Below, in pieces: positions 7,412 to 15,209 of a DNA stretch of 64,000 nucleotides. Origin of the DNA: Vreelandella hamiltonii (GTDB lineage: Bacteria > Pseudomonadota > Gammaproteobacteria > Pseudomonadales > Halomonadaceae); contig NZ_BMXN01000016.1 of assembly GCF_014651775.1 (NCBI RefSeq), forward strand, positions 779 to 64,778, read 5' to 3'. The notes under the pieces are model-generated. The model had not been told where the DNA came from and did no database searches. It worked only from the letters and a program-made list of their open reading frames with translations. The position numbers and the translations under genes are program-made. Each line of letters begins with the position of its first letter. The stretch's first letter is position 1.

Positions 7412-7452
7412 GTGCCTGCTATATGGGCGGCCCTTTGATGAGTGGCTCTGAT

Positions 7453-8199
7453 TCAGAGCGTCGATCCTGCCGCCTTATCCCGCGTGTCCGGTGTGCCACG
7501 ATAGTGGCGGTCCCACATGAGGACTGCGCCTGCGACAGCGCCTGGAATCAGGAACAGGTTGGCCAAGGGGATCCAGGTGATGAGCATGACCAGCCCGCCA
7601 TATGTCATGCTCGGCCACCAGCGCCGTGAAAGCCTGCTGCGCATGTCCTTGAACGACACTTTGTTGTTATCCATCGGGTAATCCAGATAGGTAATGGCCA
7701 TGACCCAGGCAGAAAAGAGCGCCCATAAGGGAGGCGCGAAGACGTTCAAGCCGGGAATCCAGCTGAACAGGAACAATACGGCCATGCGCGGCAGGATATA
7801 GCTCAGCTTGACCAGCTCTCGTCCCACGGCGTCCAGCGCCGTTTTGGCCAGCCCTCGGTCATCCAGAGGCTCACGCCCGGTGGCCTGGCGCTCTACCTGA
7901 GCCGCCAGAAACCCATAGAAAGGCGCTGCGATCAGGTGAGTCACCAGGGTGAAGCTAAAAAAGATCACCACCAGCAAGCTGATGAAGAATAGCGGCCAGA
8001 TGAGCCACGACAACCACTCCAGCCAGCCAGGCACCATGGCCATGCTGCTCTCCAGCCAGCCCGAAAAGCGTGTGAAGACCACGTAAACCATACCCGTATA
8101 CACGAGCAGATTGACCAGAATGGGTAGAAAGACATAGCGCCTTAGCCCGGGCTGATACACCAGGCGGGTGCCTTGACCCAACGCGTTGAGTGCATTCAC
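7453..8199 (-). CDS. cysZ: CysZ-type sulfate transporter / EI24 family membrane protein
   Basis: A 248-residue inner-membrane protein with the CysZ layout: hydrophobic helices at about 20-45 and 65-100, the family segment APFYGFLAAQVERQATG after the first pair, then SFKDMRSRLSRRWWPSMTYGG and a final helix pair around LANLFLIPGAVAGAVLMW. CysZ proteins supply sulfate for cysteine synthesis. It is transcribed alone: a strong terminator separates it from phoU upstream and a convergent RNA terminator lies downstream. No sulfate-assimilation genes are nearby, so the substrate rests on family membership. Confidence 0.88.
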   Translation of the reverse strand: MNALNALGQGTRLVYQPGLRRYVFLPILVNLLVYTGMVYVVFTRFSGWLESSMAMVPGWLEWLSWLIWPLFFISLLVVIFFSFTLVTHLIAAPFYGFLAAQVERQATGREPLDDRGLAKTALDAVGRELVKLSYILPRMAVLFLFSWIPGLNVFAPPLWALFSAWVMAITYLDYPMDNNKVSFKDMRSRLSRRWWPSMTYGGLVMLITWIPLANLFLIPGAVAGAVLMWDRHYRGTPDTRDKAAGSTL

Positions 8200-8214
8200 G
8201 CGACATTACTCCCT

Positions 8215-8244
8215 AAAAAAACGCCCAGATGATTATCTGGGCGT
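8215..8244 (-). terminator. intrinsic terminator of pstCAB-phoU
   Basis: Perfect 10-base stem ACGCCCAGAT / ATCTGGGCGT with a four-base loop; read on the minus strand it ends in a run of at least six T. It lies 25 bases after the phoU stop. Confidence 0.93.
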
Positions 8245-8269
8245 ATTGCAGGAGGGTTTGGCGGGCAGG

Positions 8270-8995
8270 TCAAGATTTTTTCATGACCTTCTGTTCCAGG
8301 GTACTGGGATCGCTGTGGCGAATATCCAGGCCTTTCACCAGGTACACCACGTATTCCGCCAGGTTGTTGGCGTGGTCGCCCACCCGTTCCAGGGCGCGCA
8401 GTACCCACATGATGCTCAGCACCGAACTGATGGAGCGCGAGTCTTCCATCATGAAGGTCATCAGCGAGCGCATGGCGCTGCCGTACTCGTCGTCTACCGA
8501 TTCGTCTTCGCGAACGACCTGCATGGCCAGCTCGGTATCGAAGCGGGCGAAGGCGGTCAAGGCGTCACGCAGCATCTTGCGCACGTGCTCGCTGATATGG
8601 CGAACTTCTACCAGACCGCGAATGCCACCGCTATTTTCACTTAACAACAGCGCGTTGCGGGCAATCTTGCTGGCTTCGTCGCCGATTCGCTCCAGGTCCG
8701 ATGTGGCACGGATGACCGCGAGCACCAGCCGCAGGTCCGATGCCGCCGGCTGACGGCGAGCCAGCACCCGGGTGCATTCGTCGTCGATTTGCAGCTGCAG
8801 GTCGTTGACCTGACGGTCGTTGTCGCGCACTTTTTCCGCCAGGCGGCTGTCGCCCTCCAGCAGGGCGTGCACCGCATCCTGCACCTGCTTTTCCACCAGA
8901 CCGCCCATGGCCATCAGGTGGGTCTTCAGCTCTTCCAGCTCCTGGTTGAACTGGCGAGAGATGTGTTGGCTGTGTGTCTCGCTCGTGATATCCAT
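8270..8995 (-). CDS. phoU: phosphate signalling protein PhoU
   Basis: A 241-residue all-helical protein made of two PhoU repeats, each carrying the E(D)xxxxD metal-cluster pattern seen in DLERIGDEASKIAR and ALERVGDHANNLAEYVV. PhoU links the state of the PstSCAB transporter to PhoR and restrains the kinase when phosphate is plentiful. It is the last gene of pstC-pstA-pstB-phoU, 30 bases after pstB, and is followed by a strong terminator. Confidence 0.96.
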   Translation of the reverse strand: MDITSETHSQHISRQFNQELEELKTHLMAMGGLVEKQVQDAVHALLEGDSRLAEKVRDNDRQVNDLQLQIDDECTRVLARRQPAASDLRLVLAVIRATSDLERIGDEASKIARNALLLSENSGGIRGLVEVRHISEHVRKMLRDALTAFARFDTELAMQVVREDESVDDEYGSAMRSLMTFMMEDSRSISSVLSIMWVLRALERVGDHANNLAEYVVYLVKGLDIRHSDPSTLEQKVMKKS

Positions 8996-9025
8996 TGAGC
9001 ACTCCTGACGTATCGTCGATGGGGC

Positions 9026-9838
9026 CTAGGTCATGCGGCCGGTAATGTAGTTTTCGGTGCGTTGTAGACGCGGGTTGGTGAACACTTGATCCGTGGGCCC
9101 ATATTCGATCAGTTCACCGTTTTGCAAAAAGGCCGTGTAGTCGGAAACCCGCGCGGCCTGCTGCATATTGTGAGTCACCAGCACCAGGGTGAGCTGGGAC
9201 TTCAGGTTGCGTATCAACTCCTCGATCTTGAGGGTCGAAATAGGGTCGAGGGCCGAGGCGGGCTCGTCCAGCAGCAGGACATCCGGCTGAACGGCCAGCG
9301 TCCGGGCAATCACCAGGCGCTGCTGTTGCCCGCCGGAGAGCTGCCAGGCCGAACGGTGCAGGCGGTCCTTGACCTCATCCCACAGAGCGGCCGATGTCAG
9401 CGCCCACTCGATGATGTCGTCGCGTTTGCGTTTGGGCAGGCGCCCTTGCAGGCGCAGGCCAAAGGCCACGTTTTCGTAGATCGACATCGGGAACGGGTTG
9501 GGCGTCTGAAACACCATCCCTACCCGCCGTCTGAGTTCGGTCACGTTCATGCGTGGCGCATGAATGTCCTGCTCTTCCAGGTAGATATGGCCATCGTGGG
9601 TCACGGATTCGTTCAAGTCGTGAAGCCGATTGATTGCCCGTAGCAGCGTGGACTTTCCGCAGCCCGAGGGGCCGATGAACGCGGTCACCCGGTGACGAGG
9701 TACGTCGAGCGTCAGGTTACGCAACGCCGGTTTCCCCGCATAAGCGAGGTTGAACTGGTGGATGCTCAGGCACCGGGCGTCGGCTGAGAAGCGTGTCACC
9801 GGCGGTTGAGCAGTGTTGGCGGACGATAACGCTAGCAT
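9026..9838 (-). CDS. pstB: phosphate ABC transporter ATP-binding protein
   Basis: A 270-residue ABC ATPase with Walker [10 protein letters not shown], the Q-loop in [21 protein letters not shown] (the PNPFPMSI pattern is typical of PstB), the signature LSGGQQQR, Walker [13 protein letters not shown] and the switch His in LVTHNMQQA. It powers import of phosphate through PstCA. Its start overlaps the pstA stop by seven bases. An N-terminal extension of about 25 residues precedes the ABC core. Confidence 0.97.
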   Translation of the reverse strand: MLALSSANTAQPPVTRFSADARCLSIHQFNLAYAGKPALRNLTLDVPRHRVTAFIGPSGCGKSTLLRAINRLHDLNESVTHDGHIYLEEQDIHAPRMNVTELRRRVGMVFQTPNPFPMSIYENVAFGLRLQGRLPKRKRDDIIEWALTSAALWDEVKDRLHRSAWQLSGGQQQRLVIARTLAVQPDVLLLDEPASALDPISTLKIEELIRNLKSQLTLVLVTHNMQQAARVSDYTAFLQNGELIEYGPTDQVFTNPRLQRTENYITGRMT

Positions 9839-11241
9839 TCGTTTCCTCGTTGACGCCTCAGATAATGACGCAGAAATATGGCAGTTAGATTAAGCACCAG
9901 CACAATCAGTACCAGCAGGAGCGCGGTGGCAAACACCAGGGGGATCGCGGCCTGTACGTCTTCACCGTGGAAGGCCGTATCAAATAGATGATAGCCGAGG
10001 TGCATGAACTTGCGTTCGAGGTGCAGGTAGGGAAACTCGCCGTCCAGGGGCATTTGCGGAGCCAGCTTGGCGACGCCCACCAGCATCAACGGGGCCACTT
10101 CGCCAGCGGCCCGCGCCACGGCCAGAATCACCCCGGTCAGCATGGCGGGCATGGCCATGGGCAGCACGATGCGCGTGAGCATCTCCAGGCGGGTCGCCCC
10201 CAGCGCCACGGCCCCTTCACGTTGGGCATCGGGAATGCGTGCCAGGCCCTCTTCCGTGGCCACGATCACCACTGGCAGGGTCAGCAGTGCCAGGGTCAGC
10301 GATGCCCACAGCAGCCCGCCGGTACCAAAGGTCGGTGATGGCAGTTCGTCTTCGAAGAACCAGCTGTCGATGGAACCGCCGATGCCGTACACGAACACCC
10401 CCAGCCCAAACACGCCATATACGATGGAGGGCACGCCAGCGAGGTTACGGACCCCGATACGCACCAGATGGGTCAGGCGGTTCTGGTGGGCAATTTCGTT
10501 GAGGTAAATGGCTGCCAGCACGCCAAAGGGGGTGACGATCACGGACATGAGAATCACCATCAGCAGCGTACCGAAAATGGCCGGCCATACGCCGCCCCCG
10601 GTATTGGCCGCACGCGGCCCCTCACTGAGGAACTGCCACACGCGCCCGCCCCAGGCTGCCACCTTTTGGTGCCAGGCCATGGCGTTGGGAGTTTGCAGGT
10701 GGGTGATCCCCGCCAACGGCTGAGGCTGTACCCTGCCATTGGCTTCCAGCAACAGCTGGGCGTCGGGGCGCTGGTTTGGCGGCAGCATCAGGGCTTGGCG
10801 CACGAACTCTATGGCCGCCTGCCCTTCAAGCCGCTGGCCTTCGTTTTCGACGGCATCCAGGCGGCCAAGAAAGTCGCCCCACGGGGTACGCTCCAGGCGT
10901 ATCAGCTCAGCGGGTGTGGTGACCTGGGCGATTTGATCGACGGCCAGCCAGCGCCAGCTGGCACCCGTGAGGTCGCGGTTGCCGGTAAAGTAGAGCCGCT
11001 CCATGCCCTGGGCATGGGGTAGCGGCACCTCGCGCACCGGCTGGCCGATCACCGTTTCGCCGCTGTGCAGGGTGACCTCCTCCAGCTCGGCGGGCCAGAA
11101 GTGACCTAACCCTTTGGTGGTCAGCAGTACCAGCAAAGCGCCGAGCATGAGCAGCGAAAGGGCCACGCTACCCGCACATAGCCAGGGCCACAGCCGGTTG
11201 CCCGCCGTGTTCAGGCGAAAGCTCAGCGCTCGCCAGCCCAT
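9832..11241 (-). CDS. pstA: phosphate ABC transporter permease PstA (long form)
   Basis: A 469-residue permease. The first hydrophobic helix (about 18-45) is followed by a soluble insertion of about 170 residues (about 45-215) seen in long-form gammaproteobacterial PstA, then the membrane core with the EAA-loop segment [26 protein letters not shown] that contacts PstB. The start codon shares bases with the pstC stop (TGATG at 11243-11239), so the two subunits are translationally coupled. E. coli PstA is under 300 residues; the insertion is the unusual feature but recurs in marine relatives. Confidence 0.92.
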   Translation of the reverse strand: MGWRALSFRLNTAGNRLWPWLCAGSVALSLLMLGALLVLLTTKGLGHFWPAELEEVTLHSGETVIGQPVREVPLPHAQGMERLYFTGNRDLTGASWRWLAVDQIAQVTTPAELIRLERTPWGDFLGRLDAVENEGQRLEGQAAIEFVRQALMLPPNQRPDAQLLLEANGRVQPQPLAGITHLQTPNAMAWHQKVAAWGGRVWQFLSEGPRAANTGGGVWPAIFGTLLMVILMSVIVTPFGVLAAIYLNEIAHQNRLTHLVRIGVRNLAGVPSIVYGVFGLGVFVYGIGGSIDSWFFEDELPSPTFGTGGLLWASLTLALLTLPVVIVATEEGLARIPDAQREGAVALGATRLEMLTRIVLPMAMPAMLTGVILAVARAAGEVAPLMLVGVAKLAPQMPLDGEFPYLHLERKFMHLGYHLFDTAFHGEDVQAAIPLVFATALLLVLIVLVLNLTAIFLRHYLRRQRGNEC

Positions 11242-12359
11242 CAGCGTGCACCTCCCAGCCGCTGGTAACGCCGACGCAGGCGCTGGCGCACGACTTCGGC
11301 CAGCGTATTGACCGAGAAGGTGAAGATGAACAGCGCCAGCGCCGCCAGAATCAGCAGGTGATAGGTCATGCCGCCGGGGGAGGCCTCCGGCAGCTCGATG
11401 GCAATCGACGCCGACAGTGAACGTAGCCCCTCAAAGGGGCTGGCGCTGAACAGTGCGGTGTTGCCGCTGGCCATCAGCACGATCATGGTTTCGCCCACGG
11501 CGCGGCCTGCGCCAATCATCACCGCCGAAAACACGCCAGGGCCTGCGGTGGGCAGGGCGACTTTCCACAGCGCTTGCCAGCGGCTGGCGCCCAACGCCTG
11601 GGCGCCTTCCATCAAGGTGGATGGCACGTCGGCCAGGGCGTCATCGGCCAGCGAGTAAATGCTGGGAATAATCGCAAAGCCCATGGCGATGCCGACGATC
11701 AGGGCGTTGCGAGTGGCGTAGTCGATGCCGTGGCGCTGCTCCAGCCACAGACGCAAGTCGGCCCCCAGCCAGTGGGTTTCGGCGAGCGGTGCCGCCCACA
11801 GGGCCAGGGCGGTCATGCAGGCGAGCCACGGTATCAGCCACAGTGCCGCCGACGACAGCGGCAGCCGCTGGCGCCAACGGCTGCCGGCCATATGCCAAAG
11901 GGCACCTGCCAGCGCTGCGCTCAGCGGCAGCCAGGCCAGTACGAGCAGGGTGCTGGCCAAATGACGCTCTACCCACGGGGCCAGCAGCAGTCCAGCAATG
12001 AAGCCAATCACCACGCCGGGTATTGCTTCCATCAACTCCATTATGGGCTTGATGCGGCTGCGCAGGCGTGACGACATGAACAGCGCCGAATACATGGCGG
12101 CCCCTAGCGCAATGGGCGTGGCAAACAGCATGGCCGCCAGGGCAGCTTTGAGGGTGCCCCAGGCGAGCGGCGACAGCGTGGCCAGGGAGAGCGCTTCGCC
12201 AAAACCAAGCAGCGGCAGCGCTTCCCATACCAGAAAGACGCCAATGGCGAGGATCGCCAGCAAAACAGCAATGCCGCCAGCCGTAATCAGTCCGGTGGCA
12301 ATACGGTCGTGAAGCAAACGTAGCGGCTGACGCGAAGCAGGTAGCCGAGGAGGAGTCAT
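11241..12359 (-). CDS. pstC: phosphate ABC transporter permease PstC
   Basis: A 372-residue permease with at least six hydrophobic helices and the EAA loop LMEGAQALGASRWQALWKVALPTAGPGVFSA, then GRAVGETMIVLMASG, a motif shared by PstC subunits. It forms the membrane channel with PstA. Its promoter region is the 95-base gap after pstS, which contains a Pho box, so the permease operon can be induced separately from pstS. The ribosome site before the ATG at 12359 is weak. Confidence 0.93.
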   Translation of the reverse strand: MTPPRLPASRQPLRLLHDRIATGLITAGGIAVLLAILAIGVFLVWEALPLLGFGEALSLATLSPLAWGTLKAALAAMLFATPIALGAAMYSALFMSSRLRSRIKPIMELMEAIPGVVIGFIAGLLLAPWVERHLASTLLVLAWLPLSAALAGALWHMAGSRWRQRLPLSSAALWLIPWLACMTALALWAAPLAETHWLGADLRLWLEQRHGIDYATRNALIVGIAMGFAIIPSIYSLADDALADVPSTLMEGAQALGASRWQALWKVALPTAGPGVFSAVMIGAGRAVGETMIVLMASGNTALFSASPFEGLRSLSASIAIELPEASPGGMTYHLLILAALALFIFTFSVNTLAEVVRQRLRRRYQRLGGAR

Positions 12360-12435
12360 GTCGACATCATACGAGGCAGGTGCCGTGATGAAAATAAGGG
12401 TTTGTGGCCAGAATAGCTTACCCTACGCCCTGTTT

Positions 12436-12453
12436 GTGACAATTGGATGACAG
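12436..12453 (-). promoter_or_regulatory. Pho box upstream of pstC
   Basis: On the minus strand it reads CTGTCAT, CCAA, TTGTCAC: two PhoB half-repeats spaced 11 bases, pointing toward pstC, whose ATG is 77 bases away. It begins two bases after the pstS stop codon. Confidence 0.88.
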
Positions 12454-12454
12454 T

Positions 12455-13402
12455 TTATTCATCCAACGCTTGGCTGCTGCGCAGGTGGTCGGGAAGCGCC
12501 ACGAAGCCTGCCGCCTGCACGATCTGCTGCCCTTCGGCTGAAAAGACCAGCTCCAGAAAGGCTTGCTCGGCCGCCGGGAGCGCTTCGCCGGGGGGCAAGT
12601 TGACGTAGAGATACAGCGTTCTGGAGAGTGGATAAGTGGCCTTTTGAATGTTCGCCACGCTGGGCTCTACCGGGTTGCCTTGCTCATCGGCCAGCGCCAC
12701 GGCGCGTACCATGGGGGTCAGGTGGTTGTATCCGGCATAGCCCATGGCGTTGGGCGACTCCCCCACGGCGGCAATCACCGCTGCCGCACCGGGATGTTCG
12801 CTGATATCGCGGCGAAACTGCCCGCCGCACAAGGCGCGCTGCTGGAACAGCCCTTGGGTGCCGGAGGCCAGGGTTCTGCCATGCAGGGCAATGTGCCCGT
12901 AAGGCCAATCCGTGGCGGGCAACAGCGCTTCCCACCGCTGCAGGGGCGCATCGGCACCGCAGGCGAGGGTGGTAGAGAAGATGGCATCTACCTGCGCCAG
13001 TGACAGGGCTTCCAGCGGGTTATGACGATGTACCACCAGGACCAGGGCATCGCGGGCGACGCTGAGTTGCAGCGGCGGGTAGCCATAACGCTGGATGAAC
13101 TGCTGGCGCTCGCGTTCGGTCATGGCCCGTGACATGGGCCCGATGCGGGTGGTGCCTGCCACCAGGGCCGTGGGGGCGCTGGCCGACCCCCCCGCCTGAA
13201 ATTGCAGAGTGATATCGGGGTAGCGCGCATTCAAGGCTTCACCCCAGCGCAGCATCAGCCCAGCCATGGTGTCCGAGCCCACGGTGCCCAGCGTGCCGCT
13301 GATGGGCGCTGGCTGCGCCCAGGCAAAGGCGCTGCAGCAGCATAGCCAGCTTGCCAGCAGTAGGCGGTAAGGTCTCCATCGCTGTACACTGTCGCTCTTC
13401 AA
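12455..13402 (-). CDS. pstS: phosphate-binding periplasmic protein, PstS family
   Basis: A 315-residue exported protein. Residues 1-30 form a signal peptide (basic RWRPYR, then a Leu/Cys/Ala core ending AWAQP). The mature protein opens with GTLGTVGSDTMAGLMLRW, the PstS ligand-loop pattern, and later has GTTRIGPMSRAMT, TLASGTQGLF and AMGYAGYNHL, all in the expected order for this family. It captures phosphate for PstCAB. I see no Pho box upstream of it, although one lies between it and pstC. Confidence 0.88.
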   Translation of the reverse strand: MKSDSVQRWRPYRLLLASWLCCCSAFAWAQPAPISGTLGTVGSDTMAGLMLRWGEALNARYPDITLQFQAGGSASAPTALVAGTTRIGPMSRAMTERERQQFIQRYGYPPLQLSVARDALVLVVHRHNPLEALSLAQVDAIFSTTLACGADAPLQRWEALLPATDWPYGHIALHGRTLASGTQGLFQQRALCGGQFRRDISEHPGAAAVIAAVGESPNAMGYAGYNHLTPMVRAVALADEQGNPVEPSVANIQKATYPLSRTLYLYVNLPPGEALPAAEQAFLELVFSAEGQQIVQAAGFVALPDHLRSSQALDE

Positions 13403-13503
13403 ACGCCGTTCCTCTTGTGATTAACTGGTGCTAGCCTGTTATTGCAGTGCAGCAACAGGCGCTAGGCCCGACCACAACAATAACCTTGCAAAGCGACGAC
13501 CTC

Positions 13504-13917
13504 ATGACACCACTGGATTCCGATGTGGACGATGCTCCCGCCCCCAAAGGGCAGCTCACGTTAAAATTACTGGCTTCTCGTCAGGATACCAACCTCTACG
13601 GGGACATTCCCGGCGGCTGGCTAGTGAATCATATGGACCAGGCCGCCGAACTGGCCGCTGGCCGAGAGGCGGGTGGGCGCACTGCCACGGTCGCTATCGA
13701 AGCCATGGATTTTCTAAGCCCGGTGCGTGTGGGCTCCATGGTCAGTGTATACACCCAGGTACAGGATATTGGCCATAGCTCGATCCGTATCGACGTGGAG
13801 GTCTGGGTGCGTCCTCCCCATGGCCGACACATCGAAGAGCGCCAGAAGGTCACCGAAGCGCGTTTCGTCATGGTGGCGCTGGATGACAATGGTCGGATCA
13901 GAGCGGTTCACAGCTGA
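13504..13917 (+). CDS. acyl-CoA thioesterase, hotdog fold (YciA type)
   Basis: A 137-residue single hotdog domain. The core has DTNLYGDIPGGWLVNHMDQAAELAA, where the family's catalytic Asp lies in the MD pair, then ATVAIEAMDFLSPVRVGSMVSVYTQV and a last strand ending RFVMVALDDNGR. YciA-like enzymes hydrolyse short to medium acyl-CoAs in the cytosol. I took the ATG at 13504; an in-frame GTG 19 codons earlier would add an unstructured leader. The gene is divergent from pstS and ends before a bidirectional terminator shared with the TRAP binding protein. Confidence 0.85.
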   Translation: MTPLDSDVDDAPAPKGQLTLKLLASRQDTNLYGDIPGGWLVNHMDQAAELAAGREAGGRTATVAIEAMDFLSPVRVGSMVSVYTQVQDIGHSSIRIDVEVWVRPPHGRHIEERQKVTEARFVMVALDDNGRIRAVHS

Positions 13918-13932
13918 TGTGGCCATGACACC

Positions 13933-13960
13933 GTCGTCATAACAAAGTCGTCATAACAAA
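13933..13960. repeat. tandem 14-base repeat beside terminator
   Basis: GTCGTCATAACAAA is present twice head to tail (13933-13946 and 13947-13960), immediately before a terminator hairpin; the second copy supplies part of its A-run. It looks like a local slippage duplication. Confidence 0.8.
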
Positions 13961-13982
13961 AAGGGCGCCGAGGCGCCCTTTT
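13959..13982. terminator. bidirectional terminator
   Basis: AAAAGGGCGC / GCGCCCTTTT with a four-base loop: ten paired bases with an A-run before and a T-run after. It can end the thioesterase (plus) and the TRAP binding protein gene (minus) transcripts. Confidence 0.88.
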
Positions 13983-13995
13983 GAGTCGAAGGTGA

Positions 13996-15084
13996 TCAGG
14001 CACCCACGCTGTCGCGGCTCTTCAGGTAGGCATACTCGCCTACGTCACTGAAGGGGCGCAGCACGCTCTGGAAGGCCGAGTAGGATTCCCACACGCGACG
14101 CGACTCTTCATCGCCATCGACCTGGCGCTGAATGGCTTCTTTGGAGGACTCGTACAGCGCGGCCATGACGTCATCCGGGAAGGTGCGCAGCTGCACGCCG
14201 TGCTCGTCGACCAGCGTCTCGAGCGCCTGGGCGTTGCGGTAGGCGAACTCGCTGATCATGGCCAGGTTGGACGCACGAGCCGCTTCGCGAATCACGTCCT
14301 GCAGGTCTTCCGGCAGGGCATTCCAGGCGTCCAGGTTGACGGTGCCTTCCAGCACCGCCGTGGGCTCGTTCCATACCGACGTGTAGTAGTAGTCGGCCAC
14401 CTGATGCAGGCCGAAGGCCATGTCGTTGTAGGGGCCTACCCAGTCGGCGGCATCCAGAACACCGGTTTGCAGCGAAGTGAAGATTTCGGAGCCCGGCATG
14501 TTCACGGTGGTGACACCGATACCGTTCATGGCTTCACCAGCCAGGCCTGGCAGGCGCAGGCGAATGCCCTGCATGTCGGCCAGCGAATTGATCTCTTTCT
14601 TGAACCAGCCCGCCATCTGAGTGCCTGTATTACCCACGGCAAAGGGCTTCAGGTTGTGGTTGGCGTAGATCTCGTCCCACAGCTCCTGGCCACCGCCATG
14701 GTACAACCAGGCATTCATTTCGGTGGTGTTCATGCCAAACGGCACCGCCGTGAAGAACTGGGCGGCGGCCACTTTGCCACGCCAGTAGTAAGAGGCGGAG
14801 TGGCCCATCTCGGCGGTGCCGGCGGCGACGGCATCGAAGACTTCCAGCGCAGGCACCAGCTCGCCCGCGCCATGGACCCGAATACGCATACGGCCGTTGG
14901 AAAGCTCTTCCACACGGCGAGCAAAGTCATTGGCGCCGGTGCCCAGAGCCGGGAAATTCTTGGGCCATGAAGTCACCATGTCCCAGGTATAGGTTTCATT
15001 GGCGCTGGCAGTCGATACGAACGGTGCAGCAGCGACACCGGCGGCACCCAGGCCGGCGGTTTTCAGGAATTGACGGCGTTGCAT
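13996..15084 (-). CDS. TRAP transporter substrate-binding protein, TakP/FcbT1 type, Tat-exported
   Basis: A 362-residue binding protein. It begins MQRRQFLKTAGLG, a twin-arginine signal, followed by an Ala-rich core cleaved near TASAN. The mature part (TYTWDMVTSWPKNFP, RIRVHGAGELVPALEVFDAV, SASYYWRGK, and a late ADWVGPYNDMAFG) matches the TRAP family typified by TakP, which binds 2-oxo acids, often as a dimer. No permease genes are adjacent; the matching small and large permeases may be those at 37947-39910. The ATG at 15093 is an alternative start but its GGAG is only two bases away. Confidence 0.88.
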   Translation of the reverse strand: MQRRQFLKTAGLGAAGVAAAPFVSTASANETYTWDMVTSWPKNFPALGTGANDFARRVEELSNGRMRIRVHGAGELVPALEVFDAVAAGTAEMGHSASYYWRGKVAAAQFFTAVPFGMNTTEMNAWLYHGGGQELWDEIYANHNLKPFAVGNTGTQMAGWFKKEINSLADMQGIRLRLPGLAGEAMNGIGVTTVNMPGSEIFTSLQTGVLDAADWVGPYNDMAFGLHQVADYYYTSVWNEPTAVLEGTVNLDAWNALPEDLQDVIREAARASNLAMISEFAYRNAQALETLVDEHGVQLRTFPDDVMAALYESSKEAIQRQVDGDEESRRVWESYSAFQSVLRPFSDVGEYAYLKSRDSVGA

Positions 15085-15209
15085 GGCGGGCATGACTCCG
15101 AAATTATTGGATGTTTTTTATAAGCGCAGTGAGCGCAGTGTCCGCCTGCCAGTATGCGCCAAGCAGGTTTTATTGGGCAAGTACCCAGTCCTGCTGGCGG
15201 GTCAACGGG

